Shown: positions 1-6,976 of the stretch, piece by piece | Layout of the letters: each line of letters begins with the position of its first letter | Numbering within the stretch: position 1 is the first letter of the stretch | Assembly: GCA_009918225.1 (NCBI GenBank) | Contig: RGEP01000007.1 | Span: forward strand, 1-24,355 | Length of the DNA stretch: 24,355 nucleotides | Source: Betaproteobacteria bacterium | Lineage (GTDB): Bacteria > Pseudomonadota > Gammaproteobacteria > Burkholderiales > Burkholderiaceae_C | Direction: 5' to 3' | Translations under genes and position numbers: made by a program | Notes under the pieces: model-generated | Seen by the model: only the letters and a program-made list of their open reading frames with translations | What the model was told of the DNA's origin: nothing | The model's database searches: none

Positions 1-614
1 GTGCGGCAGCTCATGCTGGGCACGTAGTACTCGTGGCTGTGGGTCAGCTGCAAGTGCTGGATGGCCGCCGAAGCCGTCTTGCGGATCACATAGAGCTTAC
101 GCTCCAAAGCGTCGGGCACGATCACATCAGCGCCACGGCCGATGAAGATCTGGCGGATCACGGGCTCCTTTTCGCGCACCGTGGGCGACATCGGCATATC
201 GGCATTGACCGGCACATCGCGCCAACCCAAGAGCACCTGGCCCTCGGCCTTGACCGCGCGCTCGAGTTCCTGTTCGCAGGCCAGACGCGAAGCGTGTTCC
301 TTGGGCAAAAAGATCATGCCCACGCCGTACTCACCGGGTGGCGGCAGCTGCACACCCTGAGCGGCCATGTCGGCACGAAGGAGTTCGTCCGGGATCTGGA
401 TCAGGATGCCCGCGCCGTCGCCCATCAAGGCGTCGGCGCCCACCGCACCCCGGTGGTCCAGGTTTTCCAAGATCTTCAGGCCCTGGCCCACGATCGAATG
501 GGCCTTCACCCCCTTGATGTGCGCCACAAAACCCACGCCGCACGCGTCGTGCTCATTCTGAGGGTCGTAAAGGCCCTCTTGGGCCAGGTGCTTGCGTTCA
601 GCGGACGTGCTCAT
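1..614 (-). CDS. gltB: Glutamate synthase large subunit, N-terminal part (cut by window edge)
   Basis: The large subunit of NADPH-dependent glutamate synthase (GOGAT) transfers the amide of glutamine to 2-oxoglutarate in cytoplasmic ammonia assimilation. The reverse strand is open from ATG at 614 to the left edge, giving 204 codons. Residues 22-30 read HDACGVGFV: Cys25 is the expected N-terminal nucleophile of the class II glutamine amidotransferase domain, exposed after removal of a short propeptide. NLDHRGAVGAD and GDGAGILIQIPDE follow, both typical of this domain, and the visible part ends in YYVPSMSCRT. The start is set by GGAG at 622-625, eight bases upstream. No frameshift is seen. It lies downstream of dgt and the RAYT gene in the same direction. 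Its partner gltD would lie outside the window. Identification is secure; everything past the amidotransferase region is unseen. Confidence 0.95.
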   Translation of the reverse strand, partial: MSTSAERKHLAQEGLYDPQNEHDACGVGFVAHIKGVKAHSIVGQGLKILENLDHRGAVGADALMGDGAGILIQIPDELLRADMAAQGVQLPPPGEYGVGMIFLPKEHASRLACEQELERAVKAEGQVLLGWRDVPVNADMPMSPTVREKEPVIRQIFIGRGADVIVPDALERKLYVIRKTASAAIQHLQLTHSHEYYVPSMSCR

Positions 615-645
615 GGAGGCGCTCCATCATTCGGGTAACCCCGAA
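613..645 (-). promoter_or_regulatory. Hairpins over the gltB ribosome-binding site and start
   Basis: On the gltB mRNA strand, ATGGAG and CTCCAT (plus-strand 622-627 and 613-618) form a 6-bp inverted repeat with a 3-base loop. It pairs the GGAG Shine-Dalgarno with the bases running into the AUG. A second inverted repeat, TTCGGG/CCCGAA with loop TAAC, lies at 630-645. The repeats are seen directly; a role in limiting gltB translation is inference. Confidence 0.3.
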
Positions 646-670
646 GGATACGCCACCCCTCATTTAAATA

Positions 671-733
671 AATGGGGTCAGAGTCATTTTTTTAGCGAAC
701 AAATTCATAGAGCGAAAAAATGGGGACAGAGTC
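671..733. repeat. RAYT-associated direct repeats in an AT-rich patch
   Basis: Two near-identical 15-mers, AATGGGGTCAGAGTC at 671-685 and AATGGGGACAGAGTC at 719-733, lie 48 bp apart in the same orientation with one mismatch. Between them CATTTTTT (685-692) and AAAAAATG (715-722) form inverted arms. The second copy overlaps the TGA stop of the RAYT gene (732-734). The patch is much more AT-rich than its surroundings. Motifs of the TGGGGTCAGAGTC type often accompany Y1 transposases of the REP-associated class, so I take this as the 3' recognition end of that element. No matching copy was noticed elsewhere in the window. Confidence 0.6.
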
Positions 734-1427
734 AAACCGGCTTGCGGGGGCGGCCGCGGCCTCTGGGTGCCAAGGGCCGCTCGGCTGTGAGCGCCGGCGG
801 CTGGGCCAGGATGAATTCAGGCGACGCCAAGGCCCAGCCCTTCAGGGCGGCTTCCGTGATGCGAGCGGCCTCCCGTTCGGTGGTCCCGGCCTCCAGCCCG
901 TCGCGGTAGCGGCGTTCCCGCTCGAAGGGGGTATTGCCCAGGGCCCAATAGCTGGGGTGGTCGCTGACCAGGCGGTCTTGCCTCAAGCCCAGGTGATGGG
1001 CGGCGCTGGACCACGGCCACTCCTGTGCGTGGGACACCAAACCGGCACGCACCGGGTTGAGCTCGATGTAGCGCATGCAGGCCAGGAAATAGCGGTCGGT
1101 CTCCACGGGAGAGCACTTGAACCGGCCCTCCCACAGGGTGCCGCTGCGCCCATGCACCGCGTTGTGAGCGCCCACATACCGCCGACCCAAGGCCTGCATC
1201 ATGCGGCTCAGGGATTGGGCCGAGGGCGGCGTCACCAGCAGGTGAAAGTGGTTGTCCATCAACACATAGGCCTGAAGGCTGACCGAATACTGGTCCAGGA
1301 CCTCGGCGAGCATCTCGCGCCAGGCGCGGCGGTCCGCGTCGCTGCGCACGATGGGTTGGCGGTTGTTGCCGCGCTGGATGACGTGATGGGGCCATCCGGG
1401 CAGAACGAGGCGGGGCAATCGGGCCAC
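732..1427 (-). CDS. REP-associated tyrosine transposase (Y1_Tnp / IS200-like, RAYT)
   Basis: A single-strand-specific HUH nuclease of the IS200/RAYT type, 231 residues, probably a domesticated transposase acting on REP-like hairpins. The N-terminus MARLPRLVLPGWPHHVIQRG is typical of the family. The metal-binding HUH motif is H60-F-H62 in MDNHFHLLV. The candidate catalytic tyrosine is Y120 in MRYIELNPVRAG, matching the YIxxNPV context of E. coli TnpA-REP. The C-terminus is basic (RGRGRPRKPV). All catalytic residues are present, so it may be active. The start is GTG at 1427, seven bases after the dgt stop, which suggests cotranscription with dgt. Its stop lies in the associated repeat. Terminal inverted repeats of a conventional IS and a target duplication were not found. 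It separates dgt from gltB, which are usually neighbours in this order. Confidence 0.9.
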   Translation of the reverse strand: MARLPRLVLPGWPHHVIQRGNNRQPIVRSDADRRAWREMLAEVLDQYSVSLQAYVLMDNHFHLLVTPPSAQSLSRMMQALGRRYVGAHNAVHGRSGTLWEGRFKCSPVETDRYFLACMRYIELNPVRAGLVSHAQEWPWSSAAHHLGLRQDRLVSDHPSYWALGNTPFERERRYRDGLEAGTTEREAARITEAALKGWALASPEFILAQPPALTAERPLAPRGRGRPRKPV

Positions 1428-1434
1428 GTCTGCC

Positions 1435-2649
1435 TCAGGGGAACACGCGCTGCCCCGTCAAGCGCTCATGTTCGCGCAGGGCGAAGCGGTCGGTCATGCC
1501 GGCCACGTAGTCGGCAACCGCCCGATGGGTGTCGGGTCGCTGCGCGTACTCGGCAGGCATCTCAGACGGCCGCTGCACATAGGCCTCGAACAGGTCATGC
1601 ACCACCACCTTGCCGCGCTGGGTTTGGCGCTGCACCTGTGCATGGCGGTACAGGGCTCGAAACAGAAAACGCTTGAGCTCGGTGATGTCTGCACGCATGG
1701 CCGGGCTGAAGCCCACCAAAGCAGAACCTTGGCGCGCTTGCTCAGCATCGGCTGGGCGCGCCCGCGCCAAACGCGCGCCGGTGGTGCCCATCAAATCGTG
1801 AACCTGCGCCGACAACATGCGCCGCAGCACTTCCGACAACAAGCGCCGCCGGCCCATAGCGGGCAGACCAGGATGCTCGCGCACCGCCTCATCATGAAAG
1901 CGCCGCACCAGCCTGAGGCCCATCAATTGGTCCAAGGTGATCAGCCCGGAGCGAACTCCGTCATCAACATCGTGGGCGTTGTATGCAATCTCATCGGCCA
2001 GGTTGCACAACTGGGCTTCGAGGCTGGGCTGATAGCCCGCCACAAAGCGGTGGGCCACGCCGTGGGGCTCCAGGCTCTCCATGTGGCGCGCCACGCGCAA
2101 GGAGCAATGCTTGAGGATGCCCTCACGGGTCTCGAAACTCAAATTGAGCCCATCAAAATCCGGATAGCGCTGCTCCAAGACATCGACCACGCGCAAGCTT
2201 TGGAGGTTGTGCTCAAACCCTCCATGGTTCTTCATGCAGGCGTCCAGCGCATCTTGGCCTGCATGCCCGAACGGCGTATGCCCCAGGTCATGCGCCAAGG
2301 CCAAGGCCTCCACCAGGTCTTCGTGCAGACCCAAGCCACGGGCCATGGACCTCGCCAACTGCGCCACCTCCAGGCTGTGGGTCAGCCGGGTGCGAAACAG
2401 GTCGCCCTCATGGTTGAGAAAGACCTGGGTCTTGTAGACCAGTCGCCGAAAGGCCGTGCTGTGCACGATCCGGTCGCGGTCGCGCTGAAAGGCGTTGCGG
2501 TCCGGCGCCAGGGCTTCCGGGACCCGGCGCCCGCGAGACCATTCCGGTCGGCTTGCGTAGGGCGCCAAGCCGCGCGGCCCAGTGGCAGCGCCCCAGGCCG
2601 GCAACCCCAGGGCCGAGCCAGCAGATCCTGAACGCCAGCGCGGCACCAT
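1435..2649 (-). CDS. dgt: dGTP triphosphohydrolase-like HD-domain protein
   Basis: This family hydrolyses dNTPs to the deoxynucleoside and triphosphate, adjusting cytoplasmic dNTP pools. From ATG at 2649 it is 404 residues, normal for the short deoxyguanosinetriphosphate triphosphohydrolase-like group. HD-domain metal ligands are visible: H91 in LTHSLEVA, H120-D121 in LAHDLGHTPFGH, and an acidic DEIAYNAHDVDD segment further on. GDLFRTRLTHS and the C-terminal TDRFALREHERLTG are also characteristic. The reading frame stays open to 2850, but that would overlap aroB by about 200 bp with unlike sequence. The ATG at 2649 begins one base after the aroB stop (TGA-G-ATG), which fits translational coupling. 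It belongs to the pil-aro cluster and is followed at 7 bp by the RAYT gene. Confidence 0.92.
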   Translation of the reverse strand: MVPRWRSGSAGSALGLPAWGAATGPRGLAPYASRPEWSRGRRVPEALAPDRNAFQRDRDRIVHSTAFRRLVYKTQVFLNHEGDLFRTRLTHSLEVAQLARSMARGLGLHEDLVEALALAHDLGHTPFGHAGQDALDACMKNHGGFEHNLQSLRVVDVLEQRYPDFDGLNLSFETREGILKHCSLRVARHMESLEPHGVAHRFVAGYQPSLEAQLCNLADEIAYNAHDVDDGVRSGLITLDQLMGLRLVRRFHDEAVREHPGLPAMGRRRLLSEVLRRMLSAQVHDLMGTTGARLARARPADAEQARQGSALVGFSPAMRADITELKRFLFRALYRHAQVQRQTQRGKVVVHDLFEAYVQRPSEMPAEYAQRPDTHRAVADYVAGMTDRFALREHERLTGQRVFP

Positions 2650-2650
2650 C

Positions 2651-3775
2651 TCAGCCGGTGTGTGCAGCCAAGACCTCACCCACCAGGGCATCGGGTGCTG
2701 ACCGAAGCCCAGCGCGGCCCAAGGCTTCGATGACCACGAAGCGGATCTCGCCGCCCTCGGCCTTCTTGTCCACGCGCATCCACTCGAGGTACCGCTGCAC
2801 GCCGAGGTCGGGCGCGCGCACCGGCAAGCCAGCCCGCTCCACCAGGCCACGCAGCCTGGTGACGAAGGCCGCAGGCATCAATCCCAGGCGATGCGAAAGT
2901 TCAGCGGCCAAGACCATGCCGCAGCCCACCGCTTCTCCGTGCAGCCATTCGCCATAGCCCAGACCCGCCTCGATGGCGTGTCCAAAGGTGTGCCCAAAGT
3001 TGAGGATGGCCCTCAGCCCCGACTCGCGTTCATCTTGTCCCACCACCCAGGCCTTGATCTCGCAGGACCGGCGCACCGCATGCAGCAGGGCTTGGGGCTC
3101 ACGCGCCATCAGGGCGGGCAGTTGCGCTTCGATCCAATCCAAGAACTCGGCATCGGCAATCGGGCCGTACTTGATCACCTCGGCCAGGCCTGCGCTGAAT
3201 TCACGGTCAGGCAAGGTGCGCAGCACATCCAGATCACACAGCACCCGCACCGGCTGGTGAAAAGCGCCAATCATGTTCTTGCCCAAGGGGTGGTTGACCG
3301 CCGTCTTGCCGCCCACCGACGAGTCCACCTGGGCAAGCAAGGTGGTGGGCACCTGCACAAAGGGCACGCCGCGCATGTAGCAAGCCGCCGCGAATCCGGT
3401 GAGGTCGCCAATCACCCCGCCCCCCAAGGCAAAGAGCACCGTTCGGCGGTCACAGGCTTGGGCCAGCAAATGGTCGAACACCGTGTTGAGGCTGTGCCAA
3501 TCCTTGTGTGCTTCGCCGTCGGGCAAGACCACCTCCAGCACCCGCGCGTAGTGAGGCGCCAGGGCGTCTTTGACGGCCGCCAAATACAAGGGCGCCACGG
3601 TCAAATTGCTCACCACCACCGCGGTGGCCGCCCGCGGCAAGCCGGACCAGCTCGAGGGCGACTGCAAGACACCCGAGCCGATCATGATCGGGTAGGACCG
3701 ATCCCCGAGCTCGATTTGGATGGTTTGAACCAGCGCCGGGTTGGTGTGGGCAAGAGCAGTGGCAGACACAGGCAT
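2651..3775 (-). CDS. aroB: 3-dehydroquinate synthase
   Basis: The second enzyme of the shikimate pathway converts DAHP to 3-dehydroquinate using NAD+ and a divalent metal in the cytoplasm. At 374 residues it is of usual length. Typical blocks are seen in order: FALGGGVIGDLTGFAAACYM (glycine-rich NAD-binding), VPTTLLAQVDSSVGGKTAVN, GAFHQPVRVLCD, GLAEVIKYGPIADAEF, the histidine-bearing LNFGHTFGHAIEA, and LHGEAVGCGMVLAAELS. The start is ATG at 3775. It lies 36 bp after aroK and one base before dgt on the same strand, the usual aroK-aroB-dgt order of beta- and gammaproteobacteria. The 36-bp gap holds a perfect 12-bp palindrome, CCTGGGCCCAGG (3797-3808), of unknown meaning. No damage is seen. Confidence 0.97.
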   Translation of the reverse strand: MPVSATALAHTNPALVQTIQIELGDRSYPIMIGSGVLQSPSSWSGLPRAATAVVVSNLTVAPLYLAAVKDALAPHYARVLEVVLPDGEAHKDWHSLNTVFDHLLAQACDRRTVLFALGGGVIGDLTGFAAACYMRGVPFVQVPTTLLAQVDSSVGGKTAVNHPLGKNMIGAFHQPVRVLCDLDVLRTLPDREFSAGLAEVIKYGPIADAEFLDWIEAQLPALMAREPQALLHAVRRSCEIKAWVVGQDERESGLRAILNFGHTFGHAIEAGLGYGEWLHGEAVGCGMVLAAELSHRLGLMPAAFVTRLRGLVERAGLPVRAPDLGVQRYLEWMRVDKKAEGGEIRFVVIEALGRAGLRSAPDALVGEVLAAHTG

Positions 3776-3811
3776 GCGCCGAGTTTAAGTCGGGGGCCTG
3801 GGCCCAGGGGC

Positions 3812-4405
3812 CTAGGTCGAAGTCTGGCGTGGGGTATCGGTGGGGGTCGGCACAGGGTCGACGGGCGAGGGTACCCGGGCCGGGTCCACACGCCCGGCCA
3901 GTTCCAGCTGCATGAGGATCATGCCGGCCAGGCCCTGCACCGAAGGCCGGCCCGTCTCGATCACAAAGTGCGCCGTGCGCCGGTACAAAGGATCGCGTTC
4001 TCGAAACAGCTCGCGCAACTTGCGCAAGGGGTCATCCACCTGCAGCAGCGGCCGATGACGGTCATGGCGCAGCCGTCGATACAACTCTTCTGGTGTTGAG
4101 CGCAGGTAGACCACGGTGCAATGCCGGTGCAAGGCCTCGCGGTTGGCTTCACGCAGCACCGCACCGCCCCCCGTGGCCAGCACCATGGGTCGGCCATTGG
4201 CCAACTCAGTGATCACGGTCTGCTCCAGGTCGCGAAAGGCTGCTTCACCATGCGAGGCAAAGTAGTCCTTGATCGCCATGCCCAATCGGTGCTCGATCTC
4301 ATGGTCGGCATCCACGAAGGGCAGGCGCAGTTGCTTGGCCAACAGGCGGCCCACCGTGGTCTTGCCGGCACCCGGCATGGCCACCAAGGCCAAGCTCAAG
4401 CCCAT
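3812..4405 (-). CDS. aroK: Shikimate kinase
   Basis: It phosphorylates shikimate at the 3-OH using ATP, in the aromatic amino acid pathway. From ATG at 4405 it has 197 residues. The P-loop is A9-MPGAGKT at residues 9-16, an A-variant of the Walker A consensus. VDADHEIEHRLG corresponds to the shikimate-binding aspartate region. LATGGGAVLREANR is the GGG motif that contacts shikimate, and RHRPLLQVDDP lies in the lid region. The last ~25 residues are rich in Pro/Thr and probably disordered. The frame is open up to TTG at 4426, but the ATG is preceded closely by GGGGG and puts the P-loop at the usual distance. It sits 49 bp after pilQ and 36 bp before aroB. Confidence 0.95.
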   Translation of the reverse strand: MGLSLALVAMPGAGKTTVGRLLAKQLRLPFVDADHEIEHRLGMAIKDYFASHGEAAFRDLEQTVITELANGRPMVLATGGGAVLREANREALHRHCTVVYLRSTPEELYRRLRHDRHRPLLQVDDPLRKLRELFRERDPLYRRTAHFVIETGRPSVQGLAGMILMQLELAGRVDPARVPSPVDPVPTPTDTPRQTST

Positions 4406-4454
4406 ACGGCCCCCGCGAACGCCCAAGCAGCTCCCACAACAGCAAGAGGCCGCA

Positions 4455-5981
4455 TCACCGTGGACTCCCAGGCACAGGCATCAAGACCTGCGGCGTCAAA
4501 AACACCAGCAACTCGGTGCGCCGCGCATCGCGGCCCACGGTTCGGAACAAGGGCCCGAGCACGGGCAACTGGCCCAACACGGGCACCTGCACGCGCGTGT
4601 CGGCTTCTTCCTGTTCGTAGATGCCGCCGATCACCACCGTTCCCCCGTTTTCCACCAGCACCTTGGTCTTGACTTCCTTGGTGTTGATCTCTCGACCGTC
4701 TGGCGTGAGCGCACCCAGACTGTCTTTGTTGACCATGACGCTGAGTATCACATGGCCCTCTGGCGTGATCTGGGGCGTGACGGTGAGCTTGAGGCTGGCC
4801 TCCTGAAACTGCACTTGGGGCGAAGGAGACAGGGGCGAAGAAGTGCCGCGATAGGGAATTCTGAAGCCTTGCTTGATGTGGGCCTCGACCTGATCGGCCG
4901 TGACGATGCGAGGGCTTGAGACCACCTTGCCGCGCCCATCAGCCTCAAGCGCTGAAATCTCCAAGTTGAGAAAGCGGTTGGCCGCTGCACCGAACAGCGA
5001 CACCGCCATGGAGGCCGGCCCCAGCCCGTTCAGGGGTGCCGCCGGAAGGTTCACAAAATGCGTGTTGGTGAACAAGGCACTGGCCGCTTCTCGATCGACC
5101 GCTGCGGCAGGCGGCGGCGCGCCGGCCTGGCCGGTCAGGCTTCCGAGGGCCAGGTAGTTGCCCCCCACCACCGCCGAAGTGCCACCGCCCAGGGCCACCG
5201 GTGCCGCTCCCCGCTGCAAAGCCAAGTCGCTCATGCCCAGCTTGACCCCAAGCGAGCGCCCAAAGCTGTCACTGGCCTCCACGATGCGGGCTTCGATCAG
5301 CACTTGGCGCACCGGAATATCGATCTTCTGGATCATCTGCCGCACCTGCTCGAGCTTGGCGGGAATATCGGTGACGAAGAGTTGGTTGGTGCGGGACTCA
5401 GCCATCACGCTGCCCCTGGCTGACAGGAAGCGCGCCGAGGACAGGCCGTGTGCACCACTAGCGCCTCCAGTGCTGCCGCCCGTGCTTGACGAAGCCCCAG
5501 AGGTCGGCCCTGATGTCGCCAAGCCTCCATGTGCAGAGGCCCCCAGCAGACCCCTGGCCACTTCCTCCGCTCGCCCATAGTTCAGCTGAAAAGCCTCGGT
5601 GCGCATGGCCTCAAGATGGCGCCGAAGGCCCAGGCCCTTGGATTGCAGGATGATGTCCAGGGCCATGTCCCATGGGACTTCATGCAGGCGCAAGGTCACG
5701 TTGCCGCTGACGGCATCGCTGACGACCACGTTCAACTGGGTGAAGTCCGCAAAAACCTGCAGGACCGCCCGCACGTCGATGTTCTGGAAGTTCAGGGACA
5801 TCTTGTCGCCGCTGTAGCGAGCTGGCGCCTGCGAGGCCGGCAAGGCGTACTCGCTGGCCACCTGCGCCGCCACCAGCGGCGCGCCGCCCAGCAGGACTGC
5901 ACCCTTGACCACCGCACCCTTGACGAACCTGGTGGCCCAACTGCCCAAGCTCAAGCGCAAGCACCATTTGAGTGGGTTCAC
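4455..5981 (-). CDS. pilQ: Type IV pilus secretin PilQ, short form without AMIN domains
   Basis: The outer-membrane ring through which type IV pili are extruded. Start GTG at 5981 has GGAGGA six bases upstream and overlaps the pilOP stop by 4 bp (GTGA); length is 508 residues against roughly 700 for typical PilQ. Residues 1-42 look like a signal peptide (hydrophobic AVLLGGAPLVAA). The mature part goes almost directly into YSGDKMSLNFQNIDVRAVLQ (56-75), the secretin N0/STN start, so the two AMIN peptidoglycan-binding domains are absent. At about residue 121 KGLGLRR passes straight to HLEAMRTEAFQLNYG; a stretch of roughly 30 residues normally lies there. A Ser/Gly-rich linker (about 148-188) precedes a complete-looking secretin domain (VLIEARIVEAS, VEAHIKQGFRIPY, GGTVVIGGIYEQEE, LLVFLTPQVL). 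Whether it is functional is open. Confidence 0.9.
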   Translation of the reverse strand: MNPLKWCLRLSLGSWATRFVKGAVVKGAVLLGGAPLVAAQVASEYALPASQAPARYSGDKMSLNFQNIDVRAVLQVFADFTQLNVVVSDAVSGNVTLRLHEVPWDMALDIILQSKGLGLRRHLEAMRTEAFQLNYGRAEEVARGLLGASAHGGLATSGPTSGASSSTGGSTGGASGAHGLSSARFLSARGSVMAESRTNQLFVTDIPAKLEQVRQMIQKIDIPVRQVLIEARIVEASDSFGRSLGVKLGMSDLALQRGAAPVALGGGTSAVVGGNYLALGSLTGQAGAPPPAAAVDREAASALFTNTHFVNLPAAPLNGLGPASMAVSLFGAAANRFLNLEISALEADGRGKVVSSPRIVTADQVEAHIKQGFRIPYRGTSSPLSPSPQVQFQEASLKLTVTPQITPEGHVILSVMVNKDSLGALTPDGREINTKEVKTKVLVENGGTVVIGGIYEQEEADTRVQVPVLGQLPVLGPLFRTVGRDARRTELLVFLTPQVLMPVPGSPR

Positions 5982-6976
5982 GGTGCATCCTCCATCCAAG
6001 TCGGGCGACGGCTTTCCAAAGGCCCCAACACCTCGCCGTCTCGGGCGGCCTGCACGCGGCCGTCCACCTGCCGCAAGGTCCAGGCTTCACCCGTGCGGCC
6101 CACTTTTCCGACCCACCGCAGCTCGCCCAAGTGGCCGCGTTCGAGATCGGTGCTGTTTGACACCAGGGCCAGGCTTGGGCGAAGCCCAGAGCCCGGCGTA
6201 CGGCCGTTTGGGTTTGCCCTGCTGCTGGCGCTGGCCAGCCATGGGCCACGGAAAGGGTCACGGAAAGGGTCGCGGAAACCGTCACGAAAGGGTTCTTGAC
6301 CATGGTGTCGAGCCGTGCCGGGATCGAATGCCCCATTTGCAGAGGCAGCGGCGGGCCCCGCGGTTTCCGATGCAAGGGCATGAACACCCGCGCGAAGGGG
6401 TCTCGCCGCGCGGGCAGCGGGCCCGGCCGTCAAGGTGGCCTCTAAGGACAGCTCGGGTTCGGCATTCCGCTCGCTTGGATCCTCCAGAGCAGGTGCATCC
6501 ACGCTGCGCAGGGTCAAACCCTGCACCGTGATGGGGTCGTGCAAATGCTGCAAGGCCTCAAGCCACGATGCCAGGTCGCGATAGCGCCCCCGGATTCGCA
6601 GCGACATCGCGCCCGCGCTGCGCGCTTCACCCAACGGCGCGCCCTTGGGCCGCAGCCACTCCAGCTGCAGCCCCAAGGACAGGCCCGCCTGCAACCAGCG
6701 TTCGGGCGCCGCATTGGCGGGCGCCGGCACAGGGCCAAGCTCTGCGCCGGCGGACCCGCTGGGCTGCACCGGGGCGGCTACGGCCGTGGGGCGCTGAGGG
6801 TTTGCGGCGACGGCCGGTGGCCGCGGCTGCTCGGGCTGCATGCTGGAGACCGCCCAGGCGGCCGATGCGGCGGCCACCGCTGCAAACACCACGGCGGCCA
6901 CCGCCGCGCGTACCGGCCCTGGCCACACACCGGGGTCGGGGATGGGGTGCCCAGCGATGGCCCATGTGGGCTTCAT
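5978..6976 (-). CDS. PilO-PilP fusion protein of the type IV pilus alignment complex
   Basis: One 332-residue frame carries what are normally two genes. ATG at 6976 overlaps the pilN stop (ATGA). Residues 21-45 form an Ala/Val membrane segment. The PilO coiled coil is replaced by a Pro/Ala-rich stretch (47-92). Residues 93-185 resemble the PilO core (LGLQLEWLRPKGAP, SLRIRGRYRDLASWLEAL, LSLEATLTAG). After a linker come four F-R units (EPFR, DGFR, DPFR, DPFR; 228-243), then a PilP-like beta domain (LGELRWVGKVGRTGEAWTLR, 283-302). PilP is normally a separate inner-membrane lipoprotein of about 175 residues; here no lipobox cysteine exists and the PilP C-terminus is short (GEVLGP running into LESRRPTW). 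The bridge to PilQ would have to be anchored through the PilO membrane helix. Domain assignment is by recalled family pattern. Confidence 0.72.
   Translation of the reverse strand: MKPTWAIAGHPIPDPGVWPGPVRAAVAAVVFAAVAAASAAWAVSSMQPEQPRPPAVAANPQRPTAVAAPVQPSGSAGAELGPVPAPANAAPERWLQAGLSLGLQLEWLRPKGAPLGEARSAGAMSLRIRGRYRDLASWLEALQHLHDPITVQGLTLRSVDAPALEDPSERNAEPELSLEATLTAGPAARAARPLRAGVHALASETAGPAAASANGAFDPGTARHHGQEPFRDGFRDPFRDPFRGPWLASASSRANPNGRTPGSGLRPSLALVSNSTDLERGHLGELRWVGKVGRTGEAWTLRQVDGRVQAARDGEVLGPLESRRPTWMEDAP
6247..6294. repeat. 12-bp tandem repeat inside the pilO-pilP fusion
   Basis: Four 12-bp units: CACGGAAAGGGT twice (6247-6270, identical), CGCGGAAACCGT (6271-6282) and a degenerate CACGAAAGGGTT (6283-6294). 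On the coding strand they give successive (E/D)-(P/G)-F-R tetrapeptides. An RDPF motif is common near the N-terminus of the PilP periplasmic part, so the array looks like local expansion of that motif. Unit number could vary between strains by slippage. Confidence 0.8.

Noticed and set aside
2650..2850. N-terminal extension of dgt into aroB
   Set aside because: The extra ~67 residues are Trp/Ser/Arg-rich and out of phase with aroB coding; the ATG one base after the aroB stop gives the family N-terminus.
3797..3808. Perfect palindrome CCTGGGCCCAGG between aroK and aroB
   Set aside because: Short, no loop or T-run, and easily produced by chance in GC-rich DNA; noted but not called a site.
2891..4099. 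402-codon plus-strand open frame across aroB and aroK
   Set aside because: Antisense shadow of two intact conserved genes, with His/Gln/Arg-rich sequence typical of such shadows.
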